A stretch of DNA of 64,000 nt from a virus. Location of the stretch: IMG/VR virus record IMGVR_UViG_3300010400_000002, positions 1-64,000 of that record, one strand, 5' to 3'. Numbering within the stretch: the stretch's first letter is position 1; the number at the start of each line of letters is the position of its first letter. The notes beneath the pieces are model-generated. The model was not told the DNA's origin. It did no database searches and was given only the letters and a program-made list of their open reading frames with translations. The position numbers were made by a program, and so were the translations under genes. Below, piece by piece: positions 8,937 through 16,949 of this stretch.

Positions 8937-9285
8937 TGTAGCAGAAAGAAAAAAACAGACTTCATTTGATGTTATCATTGTAAACCTTCCACCAAATTTT
9001 AGTGAAAATCCATTGAACATAATTGCCAATGGAATTATGTCTTTCAAAAGACAATCATATAATCACAGTCGTATTGACCCAATAGTATTGCTTCATCCAG
9101 AAGAGTACTACTTAGTTGAACGGCATATTGTGAGTAATAATTACTTTATACCAAAAGAGGATTCTGTTGGCTGCTACCTACCTATAATGAATAGTAGAAT
9201 TTATGCTCATCGCGCTATGCCAAAAAGTGTAATGCAGATTAGCGTATTACCAATAGTTGATGATCTAACCTTAGAAAAAATTTAA
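8929..9285 (+). CDS. Unknown protein, 118 aa
   Basis: The frame is open further upstream from 8869, but that would lie deep inside the previous gene; the methionine at 8929 gives an eight-base overlap and the product MNDVAERKKQ. The rest is alpha/beta with a VIIVNLPPNF strand and PIVLLHPEEYYL. The HPEEY pattern recalls short segments in capsid-fold proteins, but I do not think this supports an assignment. Confidence 0.55.
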   Translation: MNDVAERKKQTSFDVIIVNLPPNFSENPLNIIANGIMSFKRQSYNHSRIDPIVLLHPEEYYLVERHIVSNNYFIPKEDSVGCYLPIMNSRIYAHRAMPKSVMQISVLPIVDDLTLEKI

Positions 9286-9294
9286 GGCAATACG

Positions 9295-10470
9295 ATGCAG
9301 TACAAAAATTCTCTTTTCAGTGCGGTAGATGCAGCCTTAAATGATCTGCGTAACTACACCAACAAAACAAGACTCAAACGTGTGGTGAGTGCATTCATCC
9401 CCTATGCCGAAGAGTTGATGTACACTGCATGGGTTGAGAGTAGAAAGAATGGAGCATCATATCTTGACTTCAGAAACAACCTCGCCAAAATAGGATTGCT
9501 GCCACAGCAACTTGGATTCACCCCACCAGCGGAATATCTGAAATCGGCACTGATACCGATTGGACAAACAATGTTGATTGACTCATCGAAACTGATACAG
9601 TCATTTCCAGTAACCGATGGCAAGAAAAGAGATGTTGAGTTGTGGTTTAACTGTTCTGCGATAAAGTATCACGACAAAATTTATTTCGCCTACCGCATGG
9701 ACTTTCAGCCGTGGGCGACGGAGATGAAGATTGGGCTATGCCTGCTTAACGAAGATTTCTATGTTGTGCCGAACAGTAATGTGTTGCCGAAACTTCACAG
9801 CAGTTACAATGGGTGGCATGTTGAGGATCCACGATTGTTCATTCACCAGGATAAACTTTACCTGAGTTACACCGATGGCTACCAGATGGCGCAGGCAGAG
9901 ATTGACCCGATCACATTACAGGCGAAGGAATCATTCTACTTGCGCAAGCGCATGAATGCTATCACTGAAAAAAATTGGGTGTTCTTCTCTGCCGACAGTA
10001 AACTGTACTGTATCTATAATTCTGTTCCCTACACGATCTTTGAGATGAACGGTGACAATTATAAGAAGGTGCATGTAGGACAGATACCGCCGTATTGGGC
10101 GTATGGCAAAATAAGTGGTGGCGCTTCTCCCGTATTACATGGTGACTATTACTACCACTTCTTTCACTCCTCACTCACCCGTGAAGATAATGACCGTTCA
10201 CCGGTGCGCCGTCAATACTTCTGTGGCTGCTATCTGATGGAAAAAACGTTCCCGTTCAATGTTGTGGCTATTACTGAGAAGCCGCTGCTTGCTGGTGAAT
10301 ACATTCCTACTTCTATACCACGACTGAGCAATGAGATATATGTAGTTTTTTCTGGTGGTGCTTATCATGAAAATGATAAGTGGATTGTCTCATTCGGCTA
10401 CAATGACTATCAATGCAGGATTGCAAACATTAATGATGACTTACTCAACAAATCTTTAAAATGGTTTTGA
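9295..10470 (+). CDS. GH130-like five-bladed beta-propeller (mannoside phosphorylase/hydrolase-like)
   Basis: The first 110 residues are helical; the remainder reads like a family 130 glycoside phosphorylase/hydrolase. Signatures in order are VEDPRLF (176-182), EKNWVFF (225-231), GGASPV (275-280) followed by YYHFFH, and a late VVFSGGA with a D-W-x-x-S-x-G strand. GH130 enzymes cleave or phosphorolyse beta-mannosides at the propeller centre. Here the gene begins a cassette with a methyltransferase, two glycosyltransferases, an acyltransferase and an aminotransferase, so it may process sugars on the virion or host surface. Activity is not proven: catalytic residues need structural alignment, and it could be a glycan-binding propeller. 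Confidence 0.7.
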   Translation: MQYKNSLFSAVDAALNDLRNYTNKTRLKRVVSAFIPYAEELMYTAWVESRKNGASYLDFRNNLAKIGLLPQQLGFTPPAEYLKSALIPIGQTMLIDSSKLIQSFPVTDGKKRDVELWFNCSAIKYHDKIYFAYRMDFQPWATEMKIGLCLLNEDFYVVPNSNVLPKLHSSYNGWHVEDPRLFIHQDKLYLSYTDGYQMAQAEIDPITLQAKESFYLRKRMNAITEKNWVFFSADSKLYCIYNSVPYTIFEMNGDNYKKVHVGQIPPYWAYGKISGGASPVLHGDYYYHFFHSSLTREDNDRSPVRRQYFCGCYLMEKTFPFNVVAITEKPLLAGEYIPTSIPRLSNEIYVVFSGGAYHENDKWIVSFGYNDYQCRIANINDDLLNKSLKWF

Positions 10471-10472
10471 TA

Positions 10473-11063
10473 ATGAATGACTGGTCGCATATACTTCCCT
10501 TGTCAGGATGGTGTACTGAAGAAAAGATGCAACGCCTCTATGACTTGGTGACAGAATCAGATTCTATGATTACCGTAGAGCTTGGGGTATTCGGGGGGCG
10601 CAGTCTGTTTCCTATGGCAATAGCTCATAAGGACAAAGATTCAGGAAAAGCATTTGGCTTTGACCCCTACGTGAAGGAAGCCTGTGTGGAAGGAACTAAT
10701 GATCCAAAGAATGATGAGTGGTGGCAGTCTGTTGACCTAGAAGGAATCTATAAAGATGCAAACGATTTCATTGTTACCAATCACCTTGAGAATTACTGTG
10801 CGCTTATCCGAGAACGCAGTGACGAAGCGTATAAACATTTTCAGGATGACACTATTGACATTCTACACCAAGACAGTAACCATAACACTGAAACGATTAC
10901 TAAAGAATTGGAGTTGTGGATACCAAAAATAAAAGTTGGTGGCTATTGGATTAATGATGACTGCGACTGGAAGGAAAGCCAAACTGGTTATGCAAAACTT
11001 CCTGACTACGGATTGGAATTAGTAGAAGATTTTATCAAGTGGCAAATCTGGAAAAAGAAATGA
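10473..11063 (+). CDS. SAM-dependent class I methyltransferase
   Basis: The motif TVELGVFGGRS near residues 35-44 is a glycine-rich SAM-binding loop, followed by an FGFDPY acidic strand end and IDILHQDSNHN typical of the class I sugar or small-molecule methyltransferase group (Methyltransf_24-like). I use the ATG at 10473, three bases after the previous stop; a start at 10461 would overlap it. It is coupled by ATGA to the first glycosyltransferase, so methylation of a sugar or a glycan-cap precursor is the likely role, by inference. Confidence 0.7.
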   Translation: MNDWSHILPLSGWCTEEKMQRLYDLVTESDSMITVELGVFGGRSLFPMAIAHKDKDSGKAFGFDPYVKEACVEGTNDPKNDEWWQSVDLEGIYKDANDFIVTNHLENYCALIRERSDEAYKHFQDDTIDILHQDSNHNTETITKELELWIPKIKVGGYWINDDCDWKESQTGYAKLPDYGLELVEDFIKWQIWKKK

Positions 11064-11725
11064 AGATAGGAAATTACAATTTAAGAGTGGTTGCACCATA
11101 CCTTCCTGATGATGAAGAATGGGTTTTGAGAGACATGGAGGGAATGCGATACTTTAAAGATCAGGGAATAGAAGATATTATTTGGATAGCTGGTGTGCAT
11201 GCAGAAAAGTGGGGCGTAATGGGAAGGCATATTTACTTACTCGACGGAAAGCCTGAGCAACAATGGTACATCGGTGATGGGAAAGTGGGTTGTTTTCTCA
11301 CTCAGTATATTGTGTATTCGTGCATGAATGTAATGGAAGATTCACATTTCCTTTTTCTCGAAACGGATTGCAGGTTCAATGATGGCTGGAAAGAAAAACT
11401 TGAACAGGCTCTTAAGGACGTGCCGGAAGATTTTGATTTCCTTTTTGCCGGGAATTGTTGTTGTGAAGATAAGGAACCCGTACACGTAAAGGGGGACGTT
11501 TATGAATTCCCTTATCGTGGTGAATCAAAAAAATATCACTATCCTCAATGCGCTCACATGATGATTATTGCAAAGAAGGCAATACCATTATTGATAAAGA
11601 CGCAGAGAGATGTTGCTAATCCTCCTGATGTTTCTCTGATAAATTTTGCATTCCCATCACTAAAAATATTTGCTATCATACCCCGGATTGCTACACAAGG
11701 AGGAAAAACATTTTTACCTAAATGA
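11060..11725 (+). CDS. GT25-like glycosyltransferase, copy 1
   Basis: Starting at the ATGA overlap (11060) gives 221 residues. The core HFLFLETDCRF (about 97-106) carries an E-T-D acidic triad of the type used to bind metal and nucleotide-sugar, then W-x-x-x-L, then PEDFDFLFAGNCC and a late HMMIIAKKAIPLLI strand-helix. The same order occurs in the next gene and in LPS-type family 25 transferases. The product probably transfers a sugar to an acceptor made or modified by the cassette. The acceptor is unknown. Confidence 0.7.
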   Translation: MKIGNYNLRVVAPYLPDDEEWVLRDMEGMRYFKDQGIEDIIWIAGVHAEKWGVMGRHIYLLDGKPEQQWYIGDGKVGCFLTQYIVYSCMNVMEDSHFLFLETDCRFNDGWKEKLEQALKDVPEDFDFLFAGNCCCEDKEPVHVKGDVYEFPYRGESKKYHYPQCAHMMIIAKKAIPLLIKTQRDVANPPDVSLINFAFPSLKIFAIIPRIATQGGKTFLPK

Positions 11726-12336
11726 GAACGATTTCTATAACATTATTAGAACATGCCGATCGTCGCGCCGCCGCAGAGCAGCACTTTGCTGAGATCGGAA
11801 TGGAGGTAGAATTCTATGAAGGCATCAATGCGCAGAAAATGGGAGTGAAGTGTGATCGCCCGTACATGCGCGACCGCGTGGAAGGAGATGAATTATTTTT
11901 CGGAGGTTATCATGTGACCGGAATATTTCTAAGCCACTACTCACTATGGTCAGCACTCACTCTGATGCCACAGGAGCATACGTTGATACTTGAGATTGAC
12001 GCACACTTTAACCCGGATTGGAAGCAAAGGTTGGAGCAGGCGATGAGAGATGTACCACCGGATTTTGATTGGCTGTTTGTAGGTTCTTGTTGCGCTGGTA
12101 AGATGGAGTCAAATTACGATCGCAATGTGAAGGGTGATATTTATGAAGTGAAGTGGCCAATGTGTATGCATGCTTACGTGGTTGCCAAGAAAGCTCTTCC
12201 ACATTTATTAAAAACAAGTAGAGACTGCTACTGCCCAATAGACATCAGTACGAAACTCTACTCGTTTCCAGAGATGAAGGTGTACACGTTACTACCAAGA
12301 TTAGCTAATCAAAGAAATACTGAAATTCCGGAATAA
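11722..12336 (+). CDS. GT25-like glycosyltransferase, copy 2
   Basis: This 204-aa protein is a diverged tandem paralogue of the preceding gene. It shows the classical start of the family (ISITLLEHADRRAAAEQHF), then TLILEIDAHFNPDW with the acidic E-I-D (91-93), PPDFDWLFVGSCC and AYVVAKKALPHLL. The shared FD-LF-G-CC and AKKA-P-LLKT patterns show that both copies descend from one gene. The start overlaps the previous stop. The two enzymes may add successive sugars. Confidence 0.75.
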   Translation: MRTISITLLEHADRRAAAEQHFAEIGMEVEFYEGINAQKMGVKCDRPYMRDRVEGDELFFGGYHVTGIFLSHYSLWSALTLMPQEHTLILEIDAHFNPDWKQRLEQAMRDVPPDFDWLFVGSCCAGKMESNYDRNVKGDIYEVKWPMCMHAYVVAKKALPHLLKTSRDCYCPIDISTKLYSFPEMKVYTLLPRLANQRNTEIPE

Positions 12337-12842
12337 TGTATTTGACAGCGCCACAGATAACACAACTCGGATTCAAGCATGTCGGTGTGGCTGTAAGAAT
12401 TTCTGATAAAGCATCATTTTATAATGCACCTAATATTTCAATCAGTGATGGTGTCAGAATAGATGACTACACAATTTTTTCAGCGGGAATGGGTGGAATT
12501 GAAATTGGAAAACTTGTTCATGTAGGATGTTTCACGTCACTAATCGGAGCAGGTAAAATTATCATAGGCGATTACACCGAACTGAGTGGACGCGTTTCCA
12601 TATACAGTTCAACCAATAACTTCGATAGTGACAGTTTTTTTATTGATGGCAATAGAATCAATATTATAGAAGGTGATGTCAAAATAGGTAACAGGGTAGT
12701 AGTAGGTTGCTCAAGCATTGTGCTGCCAAATGTGAGTATCGGTTTTGGTTCTCGCGTGGGAGCACTAAGTTTGGTTAAGAATAATATTCAACACAAACAA
12801 TTGTGGGCTGGTGTGCCTGCAAAAAAAATCAGAGACCTATGA
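12336..12842 (+). CDS. Hexapeptide-repeat (left-handed beta-helix) O-acyltransferase
   Basis: Repeating hydrophobic hexads (ISISDGVRIDDY, IEIGKLVHVGCF, IIIGDYTELSG, VKIGNRVVVGCSSIVLPNVSIG, each in shorter blocks) and the closing WAGVPAKKI are diagnostic of left-handed beta-helix acetyltransferases such as the galactoside or maltose acetyltransferase group. These trimers transfer acetyl from acetyl-CoA to a sugar hydroxyl or amine. A catalytic histidine equivalent is not obvious in the fragment VYSSTNN-type loop, so substrate and activity are uncertain. The gene is chained in the glycan cassette. Confidence 0.8.
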   Translation: MYLTAPQITQLGFKHVGVAVRISDKASFYNAPNISISDGVRIDDYTIFSAGMGGIEIGKLVHVGCFTSLIGAGKIIIGDYTELSGRVSIYSSTNNFDSDSFFIDGNRINIIEGDVKIGNRVVVGCSSIVLPNVSIGFGSRVGALSLVKNNIQHKQLWAGVPAKKIRDL

Positions 12843-13468
12843 GCGAACGTGATCCTTACCTCGTAACCGAAATGTTCGAAAAGAAACTTGCTGACTTCTG
12901 TGGTAGTAAGTATGCAGTGGCAGTGGATAATTGTACCAATGCACTTCTACTGTGCCTACTCCATGAGAACGTGAAGGGGCAAACGATTTCAATTCCTTCA
13001 CGCACTTACCCTGGTGTACCGTGCTCAATCATTCAGGCTGGTGCAAAAGTTCAGTTCCTGTCAATGGAAAGTGAAACGATTGTCGGAGCATACCAATTAT
13101 TCCCTACACGCATTTTCGACAGCGCCTTACGGTTCACGCGGGATATGTTTGTAGGCAATTCACTGATGTGCCTTTCCTTTAGTGGACCGTACAAGAGACT
13201 GAAACTTGGAAAGGGTGGCGCTATACTCACCGATGATGAATCTGCATACAAGTGGTTAAAGCGCATGCGGTTCTCAGGACGGAATGAATGCAGTTATCAT
13301 AAAGATCATTTTGACATGATTGGCTATAATTTCTATTTACTCCCGGAGCTTGCAGCACGCGCCCTTGTGTTGATGAATGAATTCTACAATGCTGACGGCA
13401 GCAAAAAAGAGATGGCTGACTTATGTTTGCCATATCCTGATTTGAGTAAGCACCCCGCTTACAAGTAG
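12839..13468 (+). CDS. Short DegT/DnrJ/EryC1-type sugar aminotransferase
   Basis: Beginning at the ATGA overlap gives 209 residues. KLADFCGSKYAVAVDNCTNA (within 15-34) is the cofactor-phosphate region, IFDSA near 92-96 replaces the usual IEDAA, and LSFSGPYKRLKLGKGGA places a lysine at 119 exactly where the PLP-binding lysine stands relative to the G-x-G-G turn. The sequence ends near residue 209, while the family is about 370 aa, so the small C-terminal domain is missing. Possible products are an amino-sugar (if the shortened enzyme works) or none. A minimal active form or a remnant are both possible. Confidence 0.7.
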   Translation: MSERDPYLVTEMFEKKLADFCGSKYAVAVDNCTNALLLCLLHENVKGQTISIPSRTYPGVPCSIIQAGAKVQFLSMESETIVGAYQLFPTRIFDSALRFTRDMFVGNSLMCLSFSGPYKRLKLGKGGAILTDDESAYKWLKRMRFSGRNECSYHKDHFDMIGYNFYLLPELAARALVLMNEFYNADGSKKEMADLCLPYPDLSKHPAYK

Positions 13469-13507
13469 CCAAAGTGTCATGCACAGAACTGTGTGAATAA
13501 CTCTTTT

Positions 13508-13554
13508 TTGTATTTTGTAGATTTTATTTCCACCTTTGACCTGACATAATGTCA
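13508..13554 (+). promoter_or_regulatory. Candidate promoter and palindromic operator before the head genes
   Basis: TTG at 13508-13510, a 20-base spacer and CACCTTTG at 13531-13538 match the Bacteroidota promoter (TTG, N19-21, TAnnTTTG) with one mismatch. A perfect palindrome, TGACATAATGTCA, follows at 13542-13554 over the expected start site. The 91-base gap here is the largest between the left operon and the structural genes, consistent with a new transcript and a control point. Confidence 0.4.
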
Positions 13555-13559
13555 TATCT

Positions 13560-14189
13560 GTGGCAGTAAATCTAATCCTACCCGTTGAAACCGGAATCAT
13601 AGCACACTCAGGTGGCGGATTCGCAAGTGGCTACAAACTCACCAAATCAGTAAACTACATTTTGACATGCGCGGCAGCGGGTGACAGCGTTATCTTACCT
13701 GATGTTGTAATTGGTCAACCTGTGTGGGTCTACAATGCCGGACTCTATGCCTGTGACGTTTATCCTGTAAGTGTTGAAATTGATAATGGCACTCCTTCAA
13801 CCGCCGTAAGACAACAACCAGGGAGATGGGTTTGTTATACCCCAGTTGATGCCTTGAATTACAAGTCTAATGACATGGCGAGCGTATCAGTATCTCAGGG
13901 TACGAGTATTACTACTGGTGTTACCTGCGATGCTATTAGAGGTATCATCACAACGCAAGCTGCAAGTGCAGGCGCATCAGGCGCAACTCCAAATACATTT
14001 ACTGTTACTTGCAAATATGCAGAAGCAGATTCAAATATTGAACTTACTATACTGAGTCAAGCCGGAACAGGCAATGCAACCGCAAGGGTTAATAACCGTA
14101 CTCGCGGTGCATTTGATATTGTGCTTTCAAGTTTCAGTGCTGCCGCCCTAAACGGCGTAATCATAATCGGATTCGAAATCAAGAATTGA
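13560..14189 (+). CDS. Head decoration or head-fibre-like virion protein
   Basis: A GTG start at 13560 is the only usable start after the in-frame stop at 13542. The first 75 residues (YKLTKSVNYILTCAAAGDSV, then LPDVVIGQPVWVYNAG) match a module I know from many phage decoration or fibre proteins, in which a beta-rich domain coats a capsid or tail. The second half (GTSITTGVTCDAIRGIITTQ and ending in FEIKN) is another beta-sandwich found in virion proteins. The position before scaffold and capsid supports a head role. The exact function is inferred. Confidence 0.6.
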   Translation: MAVNLILPVETGIIAHSGGGFASGYKLTKSVNYILTCAAAGDSVILPDVVIGQPVWVYNAGLYACDVYPVSVEIDNGTPSTAVRQQPGRWVCYTPVDALNYKSNDMASVSVSQGTSITTGVTCDAIRGIITTQAASAGASGATPNTFTVTCKYAEADSNIELTILSQAGTGNATARVNNRTRGAFDIVLSSFSAAALNGVIIIGFEIKN

Positions 14190-14193
14190 TAAT

Positions 14194-15348
14194 ATGGCTA
14201 AAGGAAAAAATAAACCCCAAGCAAGCGATAACGGTGTTGACACCGACGTGATGGAGCTTCCTAATAATGAAACTCAGCAAGAGCCAATTAATGAGGAGAC
14301 GCCAACAGGTACTATCGAAGATTGGGGAGTATCATTAGCCAAAGGTGAAGAAAAGAAAATTGACCCAAGAAACGGAAAATCTGATAAGCCTCTCGATAAA
14401 GATTCAGCCACAGTTAAAGATGATGAACAGTTGCTTGCGGCGGCACAAGAGAAAGAGGAATCACAAGGCACACCGTCAAGTGTTCTCGACGCTATGACCA
14501 AAGGTGAGGATAATGACTTCTCACTGGACGAACCGGAAAAGAAAGAAGGTGAAGCGGAACTTGGTAAAGACGGCAAGCCTGTTGAAAAAACAAAAGAAAA
14601 AATCATTGATGCCACTGAAGTAGTCAGTCGCATCGCTAAAGAACTTGAGATCGGCGACGCTCAGACTCCTGAGCAACTGATCTCTTCTATTAAAGAGAAA
14701 TTGTCCACTGCAAAGGCGGGAGCGGACGCTCCTGTTGCGGGTATTGACAAGGTTCTCGCATTAAGTAACCGTGACCTGTATAAGGCTTTTCTTATGCGGA
14801 ATTCAAACTTTACTGACGAACGGGCAGAGAAATACATTACCGAGCGCATGGAAACATTGGGCGACGAATGGATTGATCTGAAAGCCGAAGATGTCAGGAT
14901 TGATTTGGAGGCTGCAAGGGCAAAGATCGTATCAGACCACGTTTCGCGTGAAACAGCTAAAGTAAATGAAGCTGCACAGTTCGCTACAACGGCGAGGAAC
15001 ACTGTTAAAGAGATCAAAACAATCTTTGGCAAGATTCCTCTCAAAGAGCATGTCGCTCAGTTGAAAGAATTCCAAGCCCAGATCAGCACCGAAGAAGGTC
15101 TTAATGCTATGCGTAATGACCCTAAGAAACTGACCGAAGCCATGTTCATGCTCAATTTTGGTGAGCAGATTCTTGAAGCCTTTTTGGACAAGAAACTGTC
15201 GGAAGCCGAAAAGCAGGGATGGAGGAAATCTTACAAAGCGAATGTTACGGACAAAATCATCAATCAGTCCAAGCAGCGTGAGCAAACTGAATTTCCTAAT
15301 GAGCCAGTCAAGCCCTCCGCCTACCAAGAAGGAGGTTGGGAAAACTAA
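14194..15348 (+). CDS. Scaffold-like protein
   Basis: The 384-aa protein is highly charged. A disordered, acidic N-terminal third (residues 1-130, rich in E, D, K, Q) is followed by long amphipathic helices that predict coiled coil, and it lies directly before the major capsid gene, as scaffolds do. It would template procapsid assembly and then leave or be degraded. I see no protease motif. Assignment is by composition and order. Confidence 0.65.
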   Translation: MAKGKNKPQASDNGVDTDVMELPNNETQQEPINEETPTGTIEDWGVSLAKGEEKKIDPRNGKSDKPLDKDSATVKDDEQLLAAAQEKEESQGTPSSVLDAMTKGEDNDFSLDEPEKKEGEAELGKDGKPVEKTKEKIIDATEVVSRIAKELEIGDAQTPEQLISSIKEKLSTAKAGADAPVAGIDKVLALSNRDLYKAFLMRNSNFTDERAEKYITERMETLGDEWIDLKAEDVRIDLEAARAKIVSDHVSRETAKVNEAAQFATTARNTVKEIKTIFGKIPLKEHVAQLKEFQAQISTEEGLNAMRNDPKKLTEAMFMLNFGEQILEAFLDKKLSEAEKQGWRKSYKANVTDKIINQSKQREQTEFPNEPVKPSAYQEGGWEN

Positions 15349-15381
15349 GTAAGTTCCTACCGTAGCCTATCACGTTCACTG

Positions 15382-15401
15382 CACATGGTGTATGCCGTGT
15401 G
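15382..15401 (+). promoter_or_regulatory. Hairpin in the capsid gene leader
   Basis: CACATGG (15382-15388) pairs with CCGTGTG (15395-15401) across a six-base loop, with one wobble pair. T-rich sequence (ATTTTTC) follows after seven bases. It lies 43 bases before the GTG start of the capsid gene, in a 95-base gap that otherwise shows nothing. It may stabilise the capsid mRNA or act as a weak terminator. Confidence 0.4.
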
Positions 15402-15443
15402 ATCGTCATTTTTCTTTCTTCATCTCAAACAAAACTCTAAAAC

Positions 15444-16880
15444 GTGAAACAAGGTGGTTTAACCATATCTAAAGGTACTTTTGACAAGGACGCTATCACG
15501 ACCCAAAACTCGTTGTATGCGAACTCTCTTCAGTATCCTGAAATAGCGCGGACGCTCCTGATGTTGCAGCCTCAATACTCGCTGACCAACATCACAGCCC
15601 CGTTCATCCAGTCCGAAGAAATGGCTGTCGGCGATCTCAAATTTGAGTATCCCGTTATCGGACGTACAGACAAGCCTCTCACCTGCACCGGTACGGCTCC
15701 CACGGGCGACGGCAAAGGCGACTCCATCGTTTACATCGAAGTGGAAGAAAATTATGCACACCCGACATGGGAATACAAACTTGGTGAAGATGTGCTCCTT
15801 CGTGTTGACTCCACCGTTCTGGTGAAGAAAACGGTGAAAGGATACCTCGTTCCCTTCAAGATCATGGGCAACGACAATACCGATACCATCTCCTCTTCCG
15901 ACATCTACGCACAACGCAGACTCGGAAAGGTAGCCAACTCCAACACCGAATACTCCGAAAGGGGCTACGGCGCACAGCAGTATCCTGACTGGCTGGCGAA
16001 TTACCTCACCACCACTCGTAAGCAACAGACCGTTACCGGGGACGCAGCTACCTCAATCCTGTGGTTGCAGAAAGGTGACTACAAACTGTGGGCTATCGGA
16101 GCATCACCGGATGAACTGATGAATGAACTTGGTCAGCGTGACGGTGGATTTCTGTGGGACATGGAGAAAGACGCATGGTTTGGACGTACCACCATGGATG
16201 AAAATGGCATTTGCACCAAAACAGATAATGGAAAGCCGTTGGTTCGTGGTAATGGATTTCTGCAGCAGATTCAAAGCAATATGACCGACGAGTTTTCGAA
16301 AGGTCAGTTGACACAGAAAATGTTGCTCAACCATATCCGTGACTTCAAGATTGCAGCCGGTATCAATGGTGGCAAGATTACCGTTCACACCGGCGCGGGT
16401 GGAGTAGCAGCATGGTATGAACTTCTCGCCAATTTCTACCTGCACCAAGGCAACCAGGGTATCGTTTATACCATGGACAATGGACGCAAGGTGACGGTGG
16501 GTGAAGATATTCCTACGGTGCATCTGCTTAACTGCGACATCACCATCTTCGAGAATCCGATTCTTACTGACCCATTGAACAATGACACCGATGATGAAGG
16601 GCTGTCACTTCTTGGACAGTCATACTTCTTTGTTGATGGCAATACCACCATGGGAACCGATGGGAAGCAGATTCCTACCGTTCAGAAGATGGTCCGTAAA
16701 GCCAATGGCATTGACCGGAGCATGATCGTAAAGGTTGTTGACGGGATGGTAAACCCTGTTGACCCGATGCGCATTTTCGCTGCTTCTGCCCGTGATGGGT
16801 ACACCATTGAGTGGCTGTCACAGTGGATGCTGACGTTACGCAAGATCAATGGAGTGTCAGCATTGTTCTGTACCGGATGA
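15444..16880 (+). CDS. Major capsid protein
   Basis: The 478-aa product follows the scaffold and has the features of an HK97-fold capsid protein: an N-terminal helical arm, an E-loop-like beta segment (MAVGDLKFEYPVIGR), and a late P-domain-like helix plus strands; it lacks a recognisable protease-cleaved leader. I start at GTG 15444, giving MKQGGLTISKG, because no ATG lies near. Hundreds of copies form the icosahedral shell. Gene order is the strongest evidence. The codon choice is more C-rich than in neighbouring small genes, as expected for a highly expressed gene. Confidence 0.75.
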   Translation: MKQGGLTISKGTFDKDAITTQNSLYANSLQYPEIARTLLMLQPQYSLTNITAPFIQSEEMAVGDLKFEYPVIGRTDKPLTCTGTAPTGDGKGDSIVYIEVEENYAHPTWEYKLGEDVLLRVDSTVLVKKTVKGYLVPFKIMGNDNTDTISSSDIYAQRRLGKVANSNTEYSERGYGAQQYPDWLANYLTTTRKQQTVTGDAATSILWLQKGDYKLWAIGASPDELMNELGQRDGGFLWDMEKDAWFGRTTMDENGICTKTDNGKPLVRGNGFLQQIQSNMTDEFSKGQLTQKMLLNHIRDFKIAAGINGGKITVHTGAGGVAAWYELLANFYLHQGNQGIVYTMDNGRKVTVGEDIPTVHLLNCDITIFENPILTDPLNNDTDDEGLSLLGQSYFFVDGNTTMGTDGKQIPTVQKMVRKANGIDRSMIVKVVDGMVNPVDPMRIFAASARDGYTIEWLSQWMLTLRKINGVSALFCTG

Positions 16881-16888
16881 TTTCAACA

Positions 16889-16904
16889 TGGTCGAATTCG
16901 ACCA
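16889..16904 (+). terminator. Perfect palindrome after the capsid gene
   Basis: TGGTCGAATTCGACCA is a perfect 16-base inverted repeat nine bases after the capsid stop, followed by an A/T-rich stretch that includes TTTTTT at 16921-16926. It could end or process transcripts and so set the capsid-to-connector ratio. The stem is short, so readthrough is expected. Confidence 0.4.
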
Positions 16905-16949
16905 CTTTAAATAATATTCATTTTTTCACAAACTTTCAACAAAAACATC

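Noticed and set aside
8929-9285. Capsid-fold assignment from HPEEY
   Set aside because: A five-residue likeness in a short protein is not enough; the capsid gene is elsewhere.
15459-16025. 188-aa minus-strand frame inside the capsid gene
   Set aside because: It is the shadow of a GC-richer coding region; gene direction, order and the HK97-like texture favour the plus strand.
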